A stretch of 50,285 bases of DNA from CALCTE01 sp045585835 (GCA_045585835.1 JAZMZG010000032.1:1-50285); one strand, 5' to 3'; shown: positions 8,264-17,604, counted from the first letter of the stretch. Notes: generated from the sequence alone by a model not told the origin. Made by a program: numbers and translations.

Positions 8264-9397
8264 TCACTTAATTTTTTTAAGTTGCCTTATAACGTATACA
8301 AGTCCGATACAAATTGCCGTATAAATAAGCATGTACGGAATACTGTATTTCTCGTATGCGGAATTTATAAACAGCGTGGGCGGGAAGAGGTGCTGTAAAG
8401 GGCGGATAGCTCTGTAATCAAAAAATACGGGACAAATAACTATCATTGAGGCAATAAGTGCGGGTATGATTGAAGCAAGCAGTCTTATTGACTTAAAAAG
8501 CTGAAGCAAAAGCAGCGAAAAGCTTGCCACAGTTATTGCATAAAAGAGCATATATATTATGTCAAGCCATATGTATGCCGAAAGCCCCGCTATTTTAAGC
8601 GCTATTAAAGATACGGCGCCAACGTTTAAAACGGCAATAAGTATACAAGCAAATGCCACGTAAATACGTCGGTTTTCCGGAACCCATGAAAAAGTCCCGT
8701 TTTCTTGATCTTGAATAAAGAAAAGAAGGGCGGCAAGGCCTGCAAGCATCACGATTATCGCCAAAAGTCCTCGAATCGGTGCCGTTACGTAATTTGAATT
8801 GTCAGGGTCTACTCTTGTCCCGCCTACACTATCGTAAACGAAGAGATTTGTCGAATAGTCGCTGTTTTCGAAATAATATATAAGCTCTTCGTCATCAAGC
8901 TGACTTAAGACCTCCGAGTTTGCCCGAGCAAAGTTTACGTAATGTGCTTTGGTTGCGTAATGCTGAAGCGCAAACGCAAGCTTTTCCTGCGCAAGTCTTA
9001 AAAGCACCGTTTGATCCCGCTCTACCACCGTAACTATCGACTCTTCGGACTTACCCAATAGGGTAAATTCGTTTATTTTCTCGTGCATTTTTTCCGAGAA
9101 GATCCAAGCCGCATCAGCCTGTCCGTCACGTACTGCCTCGGTAGCTTTGGCGGGGTCGTCGACGTAAACAAAATGCAAAAGCGACTTATCGTTAAGCAGC
9201 TTGTCTATAATTTCGGAGGATATTTCATCGTCCTTATCCGTTTCGGCAAGCATAATGGTTAAAAATCCGCCATCAAGCTCGGAAACAAGGCTGATAGAGA
9301 ATATCGCTATCGGAATTATAAGCAAAATAGCAATAAACGAAGGCTTTTTATAAAGTCTTTTGTTAAGCATTAAGAACCATTTTAAAAGTCTTTTCAT
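8264..9397 (-). CDS. ABC-2 type transporter permease (second)
   Basis: A 377-residue membrane subunit. One N-terminal span (KPSFIAILLIIPIAIFSISLV), a ~180-residue outside loop, then five to six spans at the C-terminus (ending YMLIYTAICIGLVYVIRQLKK): the ABC-2 layout shared with YhaP/NatB/DrrB-type exporters. ATGA overlap with the preceding permease gene and AAGGAGG upstream show it is translated with it. Together with the ATPase (10622-11290) it should form a heterodimeric exporter; the substrate (peptide, antibiotic or lipid) is unknown. No dedicated substrate gene is visible nearby. Confidence 0.85.
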   Translation of the reverse strand: MKRLLKWFLMLNKRLYKKPSFIAILLIIPIAIFSISLVSELDGGFLTIMLAETDKDDEISSEIIDKLLNDKSLLHFVYVDDPAKATEAVRDGQADAAWIFSEKMHEKINEFTLLGKSEESIVTVVERDQTVLLRLAQEKLAFALQHYATKAHYVNFARANSEVLSQLDDEELIYYFENSDYSTNLFVYDSVGGTRVDPDNSNYVTAPIRGLLAIIVMLAGLAALLFFIQDQENGTFSWVPENRRIYVAFACILIAVLNVGAVSLIALKIAGLSAYIWLDIIYMLFYAITVASFSLLLLQLFKSIRLLASIIPALIASMIVICPVFFDYRAIRPLQHLFPPTLFINSAYEKYSIPYMLIYTAICIGLVYVIRQLKKIK

Positions 9398-10620
9398 ATT
9401 CTGCCCTCCTTATGCGATTGCATTTTGCGAGAGCGAATATAAAGTGTCAACAAATAAAAGGCAAGTGCAAACAAAAGCACCGAAAAGAGCGAAAAAACAT
9501 TTTGTTCTTTTGTAAATGCGTTTGCAAGACAAGCTCTTGCAACTCCCGTAGGTAAAACGGACTGCAGGTTCTGTATGATTTTCGGGAATGCGTATACCGG
9601 ATAAAAGCAACCGGAAACGTAGCAAAGCGAGAGAGTTGTAAAAAAGTGCAAAAGTACGCCGCTTACTACGTTTGACGTAAGCTCGAAAATCATTAAATTA
9701 AGCGACGAGAACATTAAAATAACGGGCACTAAATAAAGTATAAACAGAAAAGCGGATTCAAATGTAACCAAGTTCGGAGAAAGGATAATTAACGACGATA
9801 AAAGAACGGCGCAAATAAGTACAAGGCACAGATATGACAAAAAATGTGCGCCCCATTCACAAATAAGCTGCTTTTTATGTGAAAATCCTTTTGAAAGCAA
9901 CAGAGTGTTCAAAGAATTATCTTTGCGGCAGTAAATTGTTACAAAGGGAAGTCCCGCCAACATAAAAAACACAATAAACAGCCCGCAAATATAGTATTCC
10001 ACCATTCCAAGTCCGCTTTCGATACCCAAGATGTCTACGGTGACCATATTTCCTCGATTCAAAATCAGATCTATATAGGAAATGGAAATATCATACTGCA
10101 GATCTCCTGCAAGAATTCCGATATCGTTGTCATAAGCGGCGGCGGCAATACCGTTTGTTGCTTTTTGAGTGTCTATTGCCATTTCAAGAATTGAACTTGT
10201 TATTTCGTCCTTGAACATTGTTACAACTCCGACTGCGCCGGGGGTAGTTAAAAACCGTATAGGCACAAGGTCGCCGGTCGTAACGCCGTCCACAAAACCG
10301 TAAGGCAGATCAATGTATGCCGTTAGTGTGCCGTCGGAGAGCTTTTCGATAGCCTCTTTTTCTTCCATTTGGACGAACTGCATAGTAAATCTCGTATCGT
10401 CAAACGCTTGCACGGCGGCAATTCCCCATTTGAGATACTCGTTTTCCATATCGCCGGTAACGCCTATCGAAAAGACCGTATTTTCTTCGCTGTTTAAATA
10501 GTTGCCTATAATTGCCGCAAGTGCGGCGCCTATACCTATTGCGAGAACGAGTGTAACAAGAAGGATCGGCACAAACACCTTTGCGACTCTTTTGCATTGT
10601 AATTTAAAATACGATTTCAT
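9394..10620 (-). CDS. ABC-2 type transporter permease (first)
   Basis: A 408-residue membrane subunit with the same layout as its neighbour: N-terminal span (VAKVFVPILLVTLVLAIGIGAALAAIIG), a long extracytoplasmic segment, then a C-terminal bundle of about five spans including YYICGLFIVFFMLAGLPFV and FLSYLCLVLICAVLLSSLIILS. It begins one base after the ATPase stop with no clear ribosome binding site of its own, so it relies on coupling. Pairs with the 377-residue permease; substrate unknown. Confidence 0.85.
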   Translation of the reverse strand: MKSYFKLQCKRVAKVFVPILLVTLVLAIGIGAALAAIIGNYLNSEENTVFSIGVTGDMENEYLKWGIAAVQAFDDTRFTMQFVQMEEKEAIEKLSDGTLTAYIDLPYGFVDGVTTGDLVPIRFLTTPGAVGVVTMFKDEITSSILEMAIDTQKATNGIAAAAYDNDIGILAGDLQYDISISYIDLILNRGNMVTVDILGIESGLGMVEYYICGLFIVFFMLAGLPFVTIYCRKDNSLNTLLLSKGFSHKKQLICEWGAHFLSYLCLVLICAVLLSSLIILSPNLVTFESAFLFILYLVPVILMFSSLNLMIFELTSNVVSGVLLHFFTTLSLCYVSGCFYPVYAFPKIIQNLQSVLPTGVARACLANAFTKEQNVFSLFSVLLFALAFYLLTLYIRSRKMQSHKEGRI

Positions 10621-10621
10621 A

Positions 10622-11290
10622 TTAAAAATTACGGATCAGTTGTTCCGTATCTCCTTCGTATATAAAAGGTTTAGCCTTGCCGTCTTTGATAATATACCAT
10701 TCGTCGCAAAGGTTAAGCTCCATAACGTCGTGGGTGACGAGAAGACAGATTCCGCCGTCGGCAACGTGCTTTTTGATATATTCAAAAATTCGGGTTTTGC
10801 AGGAAATGTCAAGAGCCGTCATAGCTTCATCCATCAGCAATATTTTAGGTTTACCGGCAACGGCACAGCCTATGGAAAGACGCTTTTTCATACCGCCGCT
10901 CATTTTGGAAACCGTAACCCCCAAGAATTCATCAATGCCGAGCATCTTCAAAACGCCGTCTTTAAGCTCACGCTGCATAGATTCTTTAGTATACCAAAGC
11001 GAAAGATTGTCTTTTGCGGTAAGCTCCTCAATTAAAGGAGTACCTTGAGGAATATATCCGACAAGGCTTGCTCTCTTTTTACTGAAGGCAAGAAGATCTT
11101 TGCCGTCACAGATGAACTTACCTTCATCGGCGGTTTGTATTCCCGCAAGTATTGATAAAAGCGTTGATTTACCGCAACCGTTTCCGCCGAGTATACCGAC
11201 ACACTTGCCTGCGGACACGGAAAAGTCAATGCCTTTTAAAACTTCTTTTTTACCGTATTTCTTTTTTATGTTTTCGATTTTAATTTCCAT
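10622..11290 (-). CDS. ABC transporter ATP-binding protein
   Basis: A 222-residue ATPase subunit. Walker A GGNGCGKST (35-43), Q-loop PQGTP, signature KMSGGMKKRLSIG, Walker B KILLMDEAM, and the switch His in LLVTHD are all intact. First gene of a three-gene exporter operon with two different ABC-2 permeases. A GGTG site lies just before the ATG; the terminator of the upstream gene separates it from the zinc-ribbon protein, though read-through is possible because no clear promoter is seen in the 70-base gap. Confidence 0.93.
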   Translation of the reverse strand: MEIKIENIKKKYGKKEVLKGIDFSVSAGKCVGILGGNGCGKSTLLSILAGIQTADEGKFICDGKDLLAFSKKRASLVGYIPQGTPLIEELTAKDNLSLWYTKESMQRELKDGVLKMLGIDEFLGVTVSKMSGGMKKRLSIGCAVAGKPKILLMDEAMTALDISCKTRIFEYIKKHVADGGICLLVTHDVMELNLCDEWYIIKDGKAKPFIYEGDTEQLIRNF

Positions 11291-11303
11291 ATTACACCAA
11301 TAT

Positions 11304-11332
11304 AAACGGCGCTGTGAACAACAGCGCCGTTT
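11304..11332. terminator. Terminator after the zinc-ribbon protein gene
   Basis: Perfect 12-bp stem AAACGGCGCTGT / ACAGCGCCGTTT with a 5-base loop, between the zinc-ribbon gene and the ABC ATPase gene (both minus strand). The T-run is short, so some read-through is likely. Confidence 0.75.
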
Positions 11333-11361
11333 GTTGATTATTTATGTATTTTTTGTTCTAC

Positions 11362-13254
11362 TTAATAATCCCATTCATAATCACTGTAATCACTATAATA
11401 ATCAGGGGTAGATGAGAACGATCCGAAGCTTGACAAATTGCCTTCCTTGATGCCGTTGAGAAGATTTTCTACAGTTTCGATGATATCACTGTCCACTTTA
11501 GCTTTTTTGAGCGCTTTTGTTATCTTATCAAAGTTGAGTGTATCAAGGAAGTATTCGACTTCTTCTGCGCTGAAGGTCTTTTTGTCGGAAGGAATCTTTA
11601 CACCGCTGCCTTTTCCGGAATCGTATTTCATCTCAATGCCGGCGTACAGATCATCGTCTTTAAGAATGTTGAACTCTATTTTACCCTTTTCAAGGCCCGC
11701 ATCGAACACAAGCTCAATACCGTCGCTGATAAGAGAGAGCGCAGACATTCCGGATATTCCTGCAAAAGCGCCGAGAGCATTGTTGGGTGTGATTATTACA
11801 GTGCCTTTAAGTTCACCCTTGGCAAATGCATTTGTATCAAATTTTTCAAGCTCAACGCTGAAATAACTGAAATTGAGTCCTTGAGAGTTGCCAAAGAAAT
11901 TAAACTCGCCGGTTATCACGCCATCCTTATCCTTACCTTCACCGGTGATCTTCATTCCGTCTGCTTCATATTTGAGCGCAAATTTGTCGCCCTTGTGAGG
12001 CGTTACGTAGGAAGAAACCGTGACGTTTGAATCGCCTTGGGGCATTTTGACCTCTCGGCCGACTACCTTGTGCTCCGAGTCAATGTAGGTAATGATTACG
12101 TAAAGAGTTTCGTTTTCGGTGAGGGCATCTTTTTGGCTTTTGAAGTTTTCAAGAGCTGTATCTATTCTTAAAACGAAATTTTCGTATACTTCGTCAGCAT
12201 TAAGCTCTTTGGTTTGCCCCGATAAAGCAGGCTGCTTTTTAGCCGTCTTGACAAAGTCTTGGATAAGTGCTTTGATGTCTTTGTCATTTCTTGCTTCTTC
12301 CAATACGGCGATAATTATATCAAGCGATGTTTTTTCCTTGATCTTCATCTTGGAAGCTGTAACCTTTTGCTCGATATCACCTGCTTTGATGGTATCCTTA
12401 TCCTCGGAAACATCGTCTATCTGCTCAATAGCGATATCAACATATTTATCAAGCATCTTTTTGAATTTTGCTTCGGAAGGGAGTTCTTTAGCAAAATCGG
12501 CAATCATATCCAAGCTAAATCCCTCGGGAATGGCTATATCGGTTGAGAGATAGTTCTTGCTGAGATTGGTAAGGCCGACAAAAAGCTTTTTTCCTGCTAT
12601 GTCCAATATAGTTTCCGCGCTGATAACGTCGCTTGAGCCGAGCTTGACACCGAATTCGGCAGAAGCGGCATCCTTCTTAACGTTTGCGGACGCAAATACG
12701 CTGAGCTTTTTAAGCCAATCAAGCTCGATATCGGTCATATCTTCAAAATCCTTAATGGCATTTTTGGAAATATTAAGACCGACTTCAACCTCTGCTTTAT
12801 AGTTCGTGTCTGCTATATCACGAAGGGCGCCGTAAAATGCGGATGTCGCATCTATCGTTTCTTCGGCGGCTTTTTTCTCTACGTATTGAGCGTACTTTGC
12901 ATCGGAGCCGAAAAGCTTGACGCAAAAGCCCGAGATAGCGGCAAGATTGAACACTATGACAAGCGCGAGTAAAACGGCTACGGCGCCTATCCATATTTTA
13001 GTATGCTTTAAAAACGATTCCTTTACAGTGAAGAGTAAGTCTTTGAAATTGAATTTACTCTTATCGCTTTCATTTTCGAAGGGCTGCTCGTTTGTGACTT
13101 CGTTTGAATTTTCCGCCACGCCCATCTCTTCGTTTAAAACCGTGGTTGCACCGATTTCTTCCGTTACAGGTGTGGACTCATCTTGCTTTGCGCCGCATAC
13201 GGAACAAAATTGAGAGCCGTCGGGGATTTGATTGTTACAATTTTTACAAAACAT
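11362..13254 (-). CDS. Zinc-ribbon, single-pass membrane protein with large ectodomain
   Basis: A 630-residue protein of unrecognised function. Residues 1-~22 form a zinc ribbon (CKNC...CSVCG, two CxxC pairs). An acidic linker follows, then one membrane span at about 86-112 (KIWIGAVAVLLALVIVFNLAAISG), then ~515 residues that should lie outside the cell, rich in Lys/Asp/Glu and alternating helix/strand, with repeated VSLNISKNAIKDFEDM-like segments. The C-terminus is tyrosine- and serine-rich. Proteins with this cytoplasmic zinc ribbon and outside domain are common in Clostridia (zinc_ribbon_2 domain) but poorly characterised. Weak AGGT site before ATG, with a small hairpin (13266-13281) in the leader. 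Next to the ABC exporter, possibly functionally linked. Confidence 0.8.
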   Translation of the reverse strand: MFCKNCNNQIPDGSQFCSVCGAKQDESTPVTEEIGATTVLNEEMGVAENSNEVTNEQPFENESDKSKFNFKDLLFTVKESFLKHTKIWIGAVAVLLALVIVFNLAAISGFCVKLFGSDAKYAQYVEKKAAEETIDATSAFYGALRDIADTNYKAEVEVGLNISKNAIKDFEDMTDIELDWLKKLSVFASANVKKDAASAEFGVKLGSSDVISAETILDIAGKKLFVGLTNLSKNYLSTDIAIPEGFSLDMIADFAKELPSEAKFKKMLDKYVDIAIEQIDDVSEDKDTIKAGDIEQKVTASKMKIKEKTSLDIIIAVLEEARNDKDIKALIQDFVKTAKKQPALSGQTKELNADEVYENFVLRIDTALENFKSQKDALTENETLYVIITYIDSEHKVVGREVKMPQGDSNVTVSSYVTPHKGDKFALKYEADGMKITGEGKDKDGVITGEFNFFGNSQGLNFSYFSVELEKFDTNAFAKGELKGTVIITPNNALGAFAGISGMSALSLISDGIELVFDAGLEKGKIEFNILKDDDLYAGIEMKYDSGKGSGVKIPSDKKTFSAEEVEYFLDTLNFDKITKALKKAKVDSDIIETVENLLNGIKEGNLSSFGSFSSTPDYYSDYSDYEWDY

Positions 13255-13318
13255 AACTGTACCTATGGCGTTTGCACGCCACTTATCCTTCCGTAGAATG
13301 AATATTTTGCTTTACCGA

Positions 13319-13347
13319 ATTATATCACAAACTAAGCGCTTTGGCAA
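13319..13347 (-). promoter_or_regulatory. Sigma-A-type promoter of the zinc-ribbon protein gene
   Basis: Minus strand TTGCCA (13347-13342), 17-base spacer, TATAAT (13324-13319). Confidence 0.72.
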
Positions 13348-13393
13348 TATCTTTTCAACAATTTATTAAAGCTTTGGGCACAGAAACATAAAA

Positions 13394-13422
13394 AAACGGA
13401 GGACGATTTTCGCCCTCTGTTT
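13394..13422 (-). terminator. Terminator of the glycyl radical enzyme operon
   Basis: 12-bp stem AAACAGAGGGCG / CGTCCTCCGTTT (one G-T pair, one mismatch) followed by a T-run on the minus strand, 17 bases after the dehydrogenase stop. Confidence 0.8.
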
Positions 13423-13438
13423 CTCCTTACGGATAAAT

Positions 13439-14536
13439 TTAGCCTTTCACAAGAACTGTTTTGATATTGTTTCCGCTTTTTGCGTCCTTTATAGCTTCGT
13501 TTATTTGAGTTATGGGGTATTTGTTTGCGAGCTTTTCGATAATGGGGAAGAGGTCCTTGTTGTTGCCCAAAAATTCAAGATACTTCTTAACGTCCTTTAT
13601 GGAATATTGAGAAGAACCGATGATGTGAAGCGCCTTGAAGGTGATGAGTTGGGGTTGTATTTCAACCGCACCCGATTGGCTGTACTGACCGGGAACGATA
13701 TATACGCCGCGATTTCTCAAAATGCCGAATGCAAAGGGAACTGCAACGGGTGCTCCCGAGCATTCTACGCAAAGGTCAACGCCTATACCGCCGTTTTCTT
13801 TAAGGAGTTCTTCCTTGATGTTGTCGTTGCCGTCTCTGTCGATGCAGAATACCTTGTCTGCGCCGAGCTTGAGAGCGAGATTTTCTCTCTTTTCGTCAGC
13901 AAAAGCGGTTATAGCGTATACCTTTTTAACGCCGCTTCTCTTGAGATACATAACGGAGAAGGTTCCGACAGGTCCAAGACCTTGTACGACAGCTACGTTT
14001 ACGTTTTTGAGGTCAACGCCTGCCTGTTCTGCGAGGCAGCAGCCGTGAATAGCCGTGGGGCCGGGGCAAGCAAATACCGTTGCAACGGTGGGGTCGATAT
14101 CCTCGGGTATCTTAATAAGGTTAGTTGCGGGTGTGAAGTTAACTTCTCCATATCCGCCGCGGAAGTGAGGGGGCTCGTCCAAAACTCCGCTTATAGCTGA
14201 TTTGAAATGAACGCAGTTAGCGTCGTCGCCGTTTTTGCAAAGGATACATTCTCCGCAGGGAATAGCAATATCCGCAATAGCCGCATCGCCTACTTTAAGT
14301 CCGAACTTCTCGCCGTCCTCTTTGCTTATGTCGGTGATTCTTCCTACGAATTCGTGGCCTATGATAGAGGGAACTCTGCCGCCGAGCTTGCCCTTATGGA
14401 TATGGATATCCGTTCCGCATACGCCGCTTGCGATAAGCTCCATTCTGCCATAACCTGCGGGAGCGTCCACAACGTCGAACTCGCGAATTTCGAAGTCCTT
14501 TTCAGCTCCCATAAATACTGCTGCTTTAGCTTTCAT
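13439..14536 (-). CDS. Zinc-dependent alcohol/polyol dehydrogenase (MDR family)
   Basis: A 365-residue medium-chain dehydrogenase. Catalytic zinc site: GVCGTDIHIH and IIGHEFVG; structural zinc site: CGECILCKNGDDANC (four Cys); NAD-binding GLGPVG loop (VVQGLGPVGTFSVMYLKRSG). It resembles sorbitol/threonine dehydrogenase-like members. Third gene of the operon after a glycyl radical enzyme and its activase (14-base gap, AAGGAG site upstream), so it probably oxidises the substrate or reduces the aldehyde/ketone product of the radical enzyme. Specificity cannot be called from sequence. Confidence 0.88.
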   Translation of the reverse strand: MKAKAAVFMGAEKDFEIREFDVVDAPAGYGRMELIASGVCGTDIHIHKGKLGGRVPSIIGHEFVGRITDISKEDGEKFGLKVGDAAIADIAIPCGECILCKNGDDANCVHFKSAISGVLDEPPHFRGGYGEVNFTPATNLIKIPEDIDPTVATVFACPGPTAIHGCCLAEQAGVDLKNVNVAVVQGLGPVGTFSVMYLKRSGVKKVYAITAFADEKRENLALKLGADKVFCIDRDGNDNIKEELLKENGGIGVDLCVECSGAPVAVPFAFGILRNRGVYIVPGQYSQSGAVEIQPQLITFKALHIIGSSQYSIKDVKKYLEFLGNNKDLFPIIEKLANKYPITQINEAIKDAKSGNNIKTVLVKG

Positions 14537-14550
14537 CGTAAATTCTCCTT

Positions 14551-15318
14551 TTATTTTTCTATTATTACTTTAAATTTTTTCTCGTATTGTGCTGATATTC
14601 TTCCAAGCTCTTCTTTGGAAAGCGGTTCGACGTCCTTATACGCATAGTCCTTTTTCATAGCCGTGTATTTGCCTGCACCCAAACGGTGAAAAGGCAAGAG
14701 GTAAACGGTTTCTACGCCTATTTCGGAAAGGCGCTCTATAATAGCGCTTATGGATTTTTCGTCCGTATTAAATCCCGGTATAAGCGGTATTCGCACCATT
14801 ACGTTTTGCCCTGCTCTTACGAGCTTTTGCAAATTCGAATATACAAGCTCAAAATCAGCGCCCGTGTACTCAAAAAGCTTTTCTTTATCTGCGCTTTTGA
14901 AATCGTACAAATATCCCGAAACGACGCCGTTTGTTTTCTCGAAGGCTTTATACGGAACACAGCCCGCCGTGTCGATAAGCACTTCGACGCCTTCGTTCTT
15001 CAAAAGAAAGGCAAGATAGGCAACATCCTCGTACTGAAGCATACATTCACCGCCCGAAAACGTAATGCCGCCGCCGCTTTCATCAAAAAACGCCTTATCC
15101 TCCAACAGCTCGGGAAGTACATCTTCGCACCTAACTTTTCTGCCGACGGTTTCGGGTGCTTTGTTTTTGTATTCAAGCACTTCGGGCTTTGCGCTTATCG
15201 TTTCGGGGTTATGGCACCATAAGCAGTGAAGATTACAGCCTTTAAAAAACACCGTGGTTCTTATGCCGTCACCGTCGCCGACGGAAAAGTGCTGTATATT
15301 GGAAATATTTATCTGCAT
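14551..15318 (-). CDS. Glycyl radical enzyme activase (radical SAM)
   Basis: A 255-residue activase that uses S-adenosylmethionine and a [4Fe-4S] cluster to place the radical on the partner enzyme's glycine. The cluster motif CNLHCLWC follows the family's GDGDGIRTTVFFKG; SAM-binding FSGGECMLQ and the later RIPLIPGFN are present. The segment that in most eliminase activases carries a two-cluster ferredoxin-like insertion is short here and has no CxxCxxC set, as in pyruvate formate-lyase activase. It starts 4 bases after the radical enzyme's stop; its ribosome binding site (AAGGA) lies inside that gene's last codons. Confidence 0.93.
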   Translation of the reverse strand: MQINISNIQHFSVGDGDGIRTTVFFKGCNLHCLWCHNPETISAKPEVLEYKNKAPETVGRKVRCEDVLPELLEDKAFFDESGGGITFSGGECMLQYEDVAYLAFLLKNEGVEVLIDTAGCVPYKAFEKTNGVVSGYLYDFKSADKEKLFEYTGADFELVYSNLQKLVRAGQNVMVRIPLIPGFNTDEKSISAIIERLSEIGVETVYLLPFHRLGAGKYTAMKKDYAYKDVEPLSKEELGRISAQYEKKFKVIIEK

Positions 15319-15322
15319 AATA

Positions 15323-17428
15323 TTATCCTTGCTGTGTACGGTTTAAGATGTCAAGCTGAACTCCGGGATCAAGCGTTACGTAGAATGCCGAGAATCCCGA
15401 AACTCTTACGACCAAGTCCCCGTAATTTTCGGGGTGGTTCATGGCGTCGATGAGGACTTCTCTTGAGGTTGCGTTCATCTGCAATTCCTGACCGCCGTTT
15501 TTGAAGTAAGTTCTTATAAGCGCAAGGAGCTTAGCTCTCTTTGTATCGTCCGTGAACATCGAGGGTGAATATTTTTGGTTGATAACGCTTCCTACGCTGA
15601 CGTGCGTATAGTCTGGCTTTGCAAGTGAAAGAAGAGCCGAAGTAACTCCTTTGCAGTCTCTTCCGTATGCGGGACTTGCCGCATCGGAAATAGGCTCACC
15701 CGCAAGTCTTCCGTCGGGAGTTGCGCCCATTACTCTGCCTGCCTTGACGTTGCTTATGTTCGATGCCATACCGATAATATATCTTCCGCCGTCTCTTGTG
15801 CGGTATTTATCGAAGGTCTTTGACATAAACTTCGTCAGCCATATAGCGTATTTGTCGACGAAATCGTCATTGTTGCCGTATTTTGGAGCCGATAGCAAAT
15901 ATTCTCTTATCTCATCATAGCCCTCAAAGTTTTTGTCGATAGCTTTGCTAATCTCTGCAAGAGTGTATTTCTTATCTACGAAAACAGCCTTCTCGATAGC
16001 CGCAAGGGAGTCAGCGGTAGTTGCTATTCCCGCAACGCCTGCGCCGTGATTCGAGGGATATATCGCGCCGCCGTTGTTGATGTCAAGTCCTCTGCCTATA
16101 CAGTCGAAGCAGAAGAGCGAAAGGAAGGGTTCGGGATAATGCTTTTGATTGAAGCGGTCATTTACGTTTCTCTTTGTGAAGTAATACTGATCGGCTGCGT
16201 ATTGAAGCTGTGCTTCGTAAGCTTCCATAAACTTATCCATCGTGGTAAGCTCCGAAATGGGAGCGGTTCTTGCGCCGATACGTACGCCCTTTTCGTTTTT
16301 GCCTTGGTGGAATACGTGATCAAGGTACTTGGGGGCGTCGATTCTGCCGTCTGTCCAAGGTGGTTGCTTACCCGCAATAAAGTTTTCGATACAACCTACC
16401 ATAGCGTAGTTGTAAGCATCTTCTTCGGGATATCCGAGTCTAAGAAGCGACTTTGTGTTAACGTCATTATTCATAAGTGCGGGATATCCAAGACCCGTGC
16501 CGATAATTTTAAGAGCAAGGTGCATTATATCGTCGGGCGTGTTGTCAGTCACTCTGAACGAGAGGTTGGGACCGGGCACGTTGCAGTTGCCTACAGCCTT
16601 TAAAACGCAGTAGGTAAGGCCGTTTACGTCGCACGAGCCGTCTGTGCTTCTTCCGCCGATGGTTATGTTTACAACGTCGTCCTGAAGCTTGATAAAGACG
16701 TTTTCAAGAAGCGTTACGGCATACTCGTCGGTGAGCGTTCCCGCTTCGATATCCTTTTTGTAGAAGGGATAAAGATATTGGTCAAGTCTTCCGAGCGCCA
16801 TGGCAAATCTGTCTTCCATTACGAAAGCAAGGTGGCAAAGCCATACGAGCTGAAGCGCCTGTTCAAACGTTTCGGGTACGCCCTTTGCAACCGCATGGCA
16901 GTTTGCTGCTATTTTTTTAAGCTTTTCTGTATCATAGCCGTCCTTGCCGTAAAGCTCTTCTGCGGCGAGGGCGTGATTTTCTATCATCTTCTCAAAGCCT
17001 TCGAGCGCACGGTACATAGCCTTCAAGTTGAGCTCTTTTTCCTCACAGCCCTTGTGATTTTCAAGGGAAGCGGTTATCTCCGCTTTGAGTCCGGGAATAC
17101 CGATAGTCAAAATGTGCCAATAGTTAGGAGCGTAGTGGTCTTTGTTCTGCGGGAAATCGCGTTCTCCGAGGCTGTCGCACTCAGAAGAGAAAAACTCAAA
17201 CTCCTCGTCGGTAATATCCAAGTGGATAAATTTATTGTTTCCCGCAATCAACTCGTTCTTCAAAATAACGGGTTTGGGGAGGGAAAAGAGAGTGTATATG
17301 CCCTCTGCTCTGAGTAAAGGAATGGGAGCGGCAAGATCTTCGATAAGTCCTTCGCGGCGAAACGCTTGGGGAGTAAGACGTCCGTAAGAAACTTTAAGCT
17401 CTTTGTTTAATTCTTTTGTCAAACTCAT
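15323..17428 (-). CDS. Glycyl radical enzyme (putative dehydratase/eliminase), unassigned type
   Basis: A 701-residue glycyl radical enzyme. The radical glycine is Gly678 in RVSGFSA; the thiyl cysteine is Cys346 in VGCIEN, followed two places on by Glu348. The Cys-x-Glu pattern is that of eliminases (choline lyase, glycerol, propanediol and hydroxyproline dehydratases), not the Cys-Cys of pyruvate formate-lyase. After it, the text NFIAGKQPPWTDGR differs from the usual PQxPGKTEGWHD. At ~700 residues it is short; characterised members have ~760-850. Start: ATG 17428 has AAGGAG 8 bases upstream, 13 codons inside the longest frame. An AraC regulator lies divergently. Substrate unknown; a polyol is my guess given the dehydrogenase. 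Confidence 0.88.
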   Translation of the reverse strand: MSLTKELNKELKVSYGRLTPQAFRREGLIEDLAAPIPLLRAEGIYTLFSLPKPVILKNELIAGNNKFIHLDITDEEFEFFSSECDSLGERDFPQNKDHYAPNYWHILTIGIPGLKAEITASLENHKGCEEKELNLKAMYRALEGFEKMIENHALAAEELYGKDGYDTEKLKKIAANCHAVAKGVPETFEQALQLVWLCHLAFVMEDRFAMALGRLDQYLYPFYKKDIEAGTLTDEYAVTLLENVFIKLQDDVVNITIGGRSTDGSCDVNGLTYCVLKAVGNCNVPGPNLSFRVTDNTPDDIMHLALKIIGTGLGYPALMNNDVNTKSLLRLGYPEEDAYNYAMVGCIENFIAGKQPPWTDGRIDAPKYLDHVFHQGKNEKGVRIGARTAPISELTTMDKFMEAYEAQLQYAADQYYFTKRNVNDRFNQKHYPEPFLSLFCFDCIGRGLDINNGGAIYPSNHGAGVAGIATTADSLAAIEKAVFVDKKYTLAEISKAIDKNFEGYDEIREYLLSAPKYGNNDDFVDKYAIWLTKFMSKTFDKYRTRDGGRYIIGMASNISNVKAGRVMGATPDGRLAGEPISDAASPAYGRDCKGVTSALLSLAKPDYTHVSVGSVINQKYSPSMFTDDTKRAKLLALIRTYFKNGGQELQMNATSREVLIDAMNHPENYGDLVVRVSGFSAFYVTLDPGVQLDILNRTQQG

Positions 17429-17488
17429 AACGATTTCTCCTTTTCTGTATAAGTTTCGGCAATTCATAAAATATTTTCATTAGATTTT

Positions 17489-17538
17489 GAGGAACTCTCC
17501 TCATCAGATATAATATCAAGCAACATTTCCAAATGGAA
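17489..17538. promoter_or_regulatory. Two inverted repeats between the GRE operon and araC-like gene
   Basis: GAGGA-actc-TCCTC (17489-17502) and TTCC-aaat-GGAA (17527-17538) lie in the divergent intergenic region, ~60 and ~100 bases from the radical enzyme start. They are candidate regulator sites; AraC proteins usually bind direct repeats, so this is tentative. Confidence 0.35.
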
Positions 17539-17557
17539 TATATAAACTTATTTTTTC

Positions 17558-17586
17558 TTGACAAAATTCATATAAAATGATACTAT
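17558..17586 (+). promoter_or_regulatory. Promoter of the AraC-type regulator
   Basis: TTGACA (17558-17563), 17-base spacer, TACTAT (17581-17586); the ATG follows 18 bases later. Confidence 0.7.
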
Positions 17587-17604
17587 ACGTTTAGAGGTGA
17601 TATG

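Noticed and set aside
13505..14200. Plus-strand open frame (231 codons) opposite the zinc dehydrogenase
   Set aside because: Shadow of the MDR dehydrogenase, whose motifs are all intact on the minus strand.
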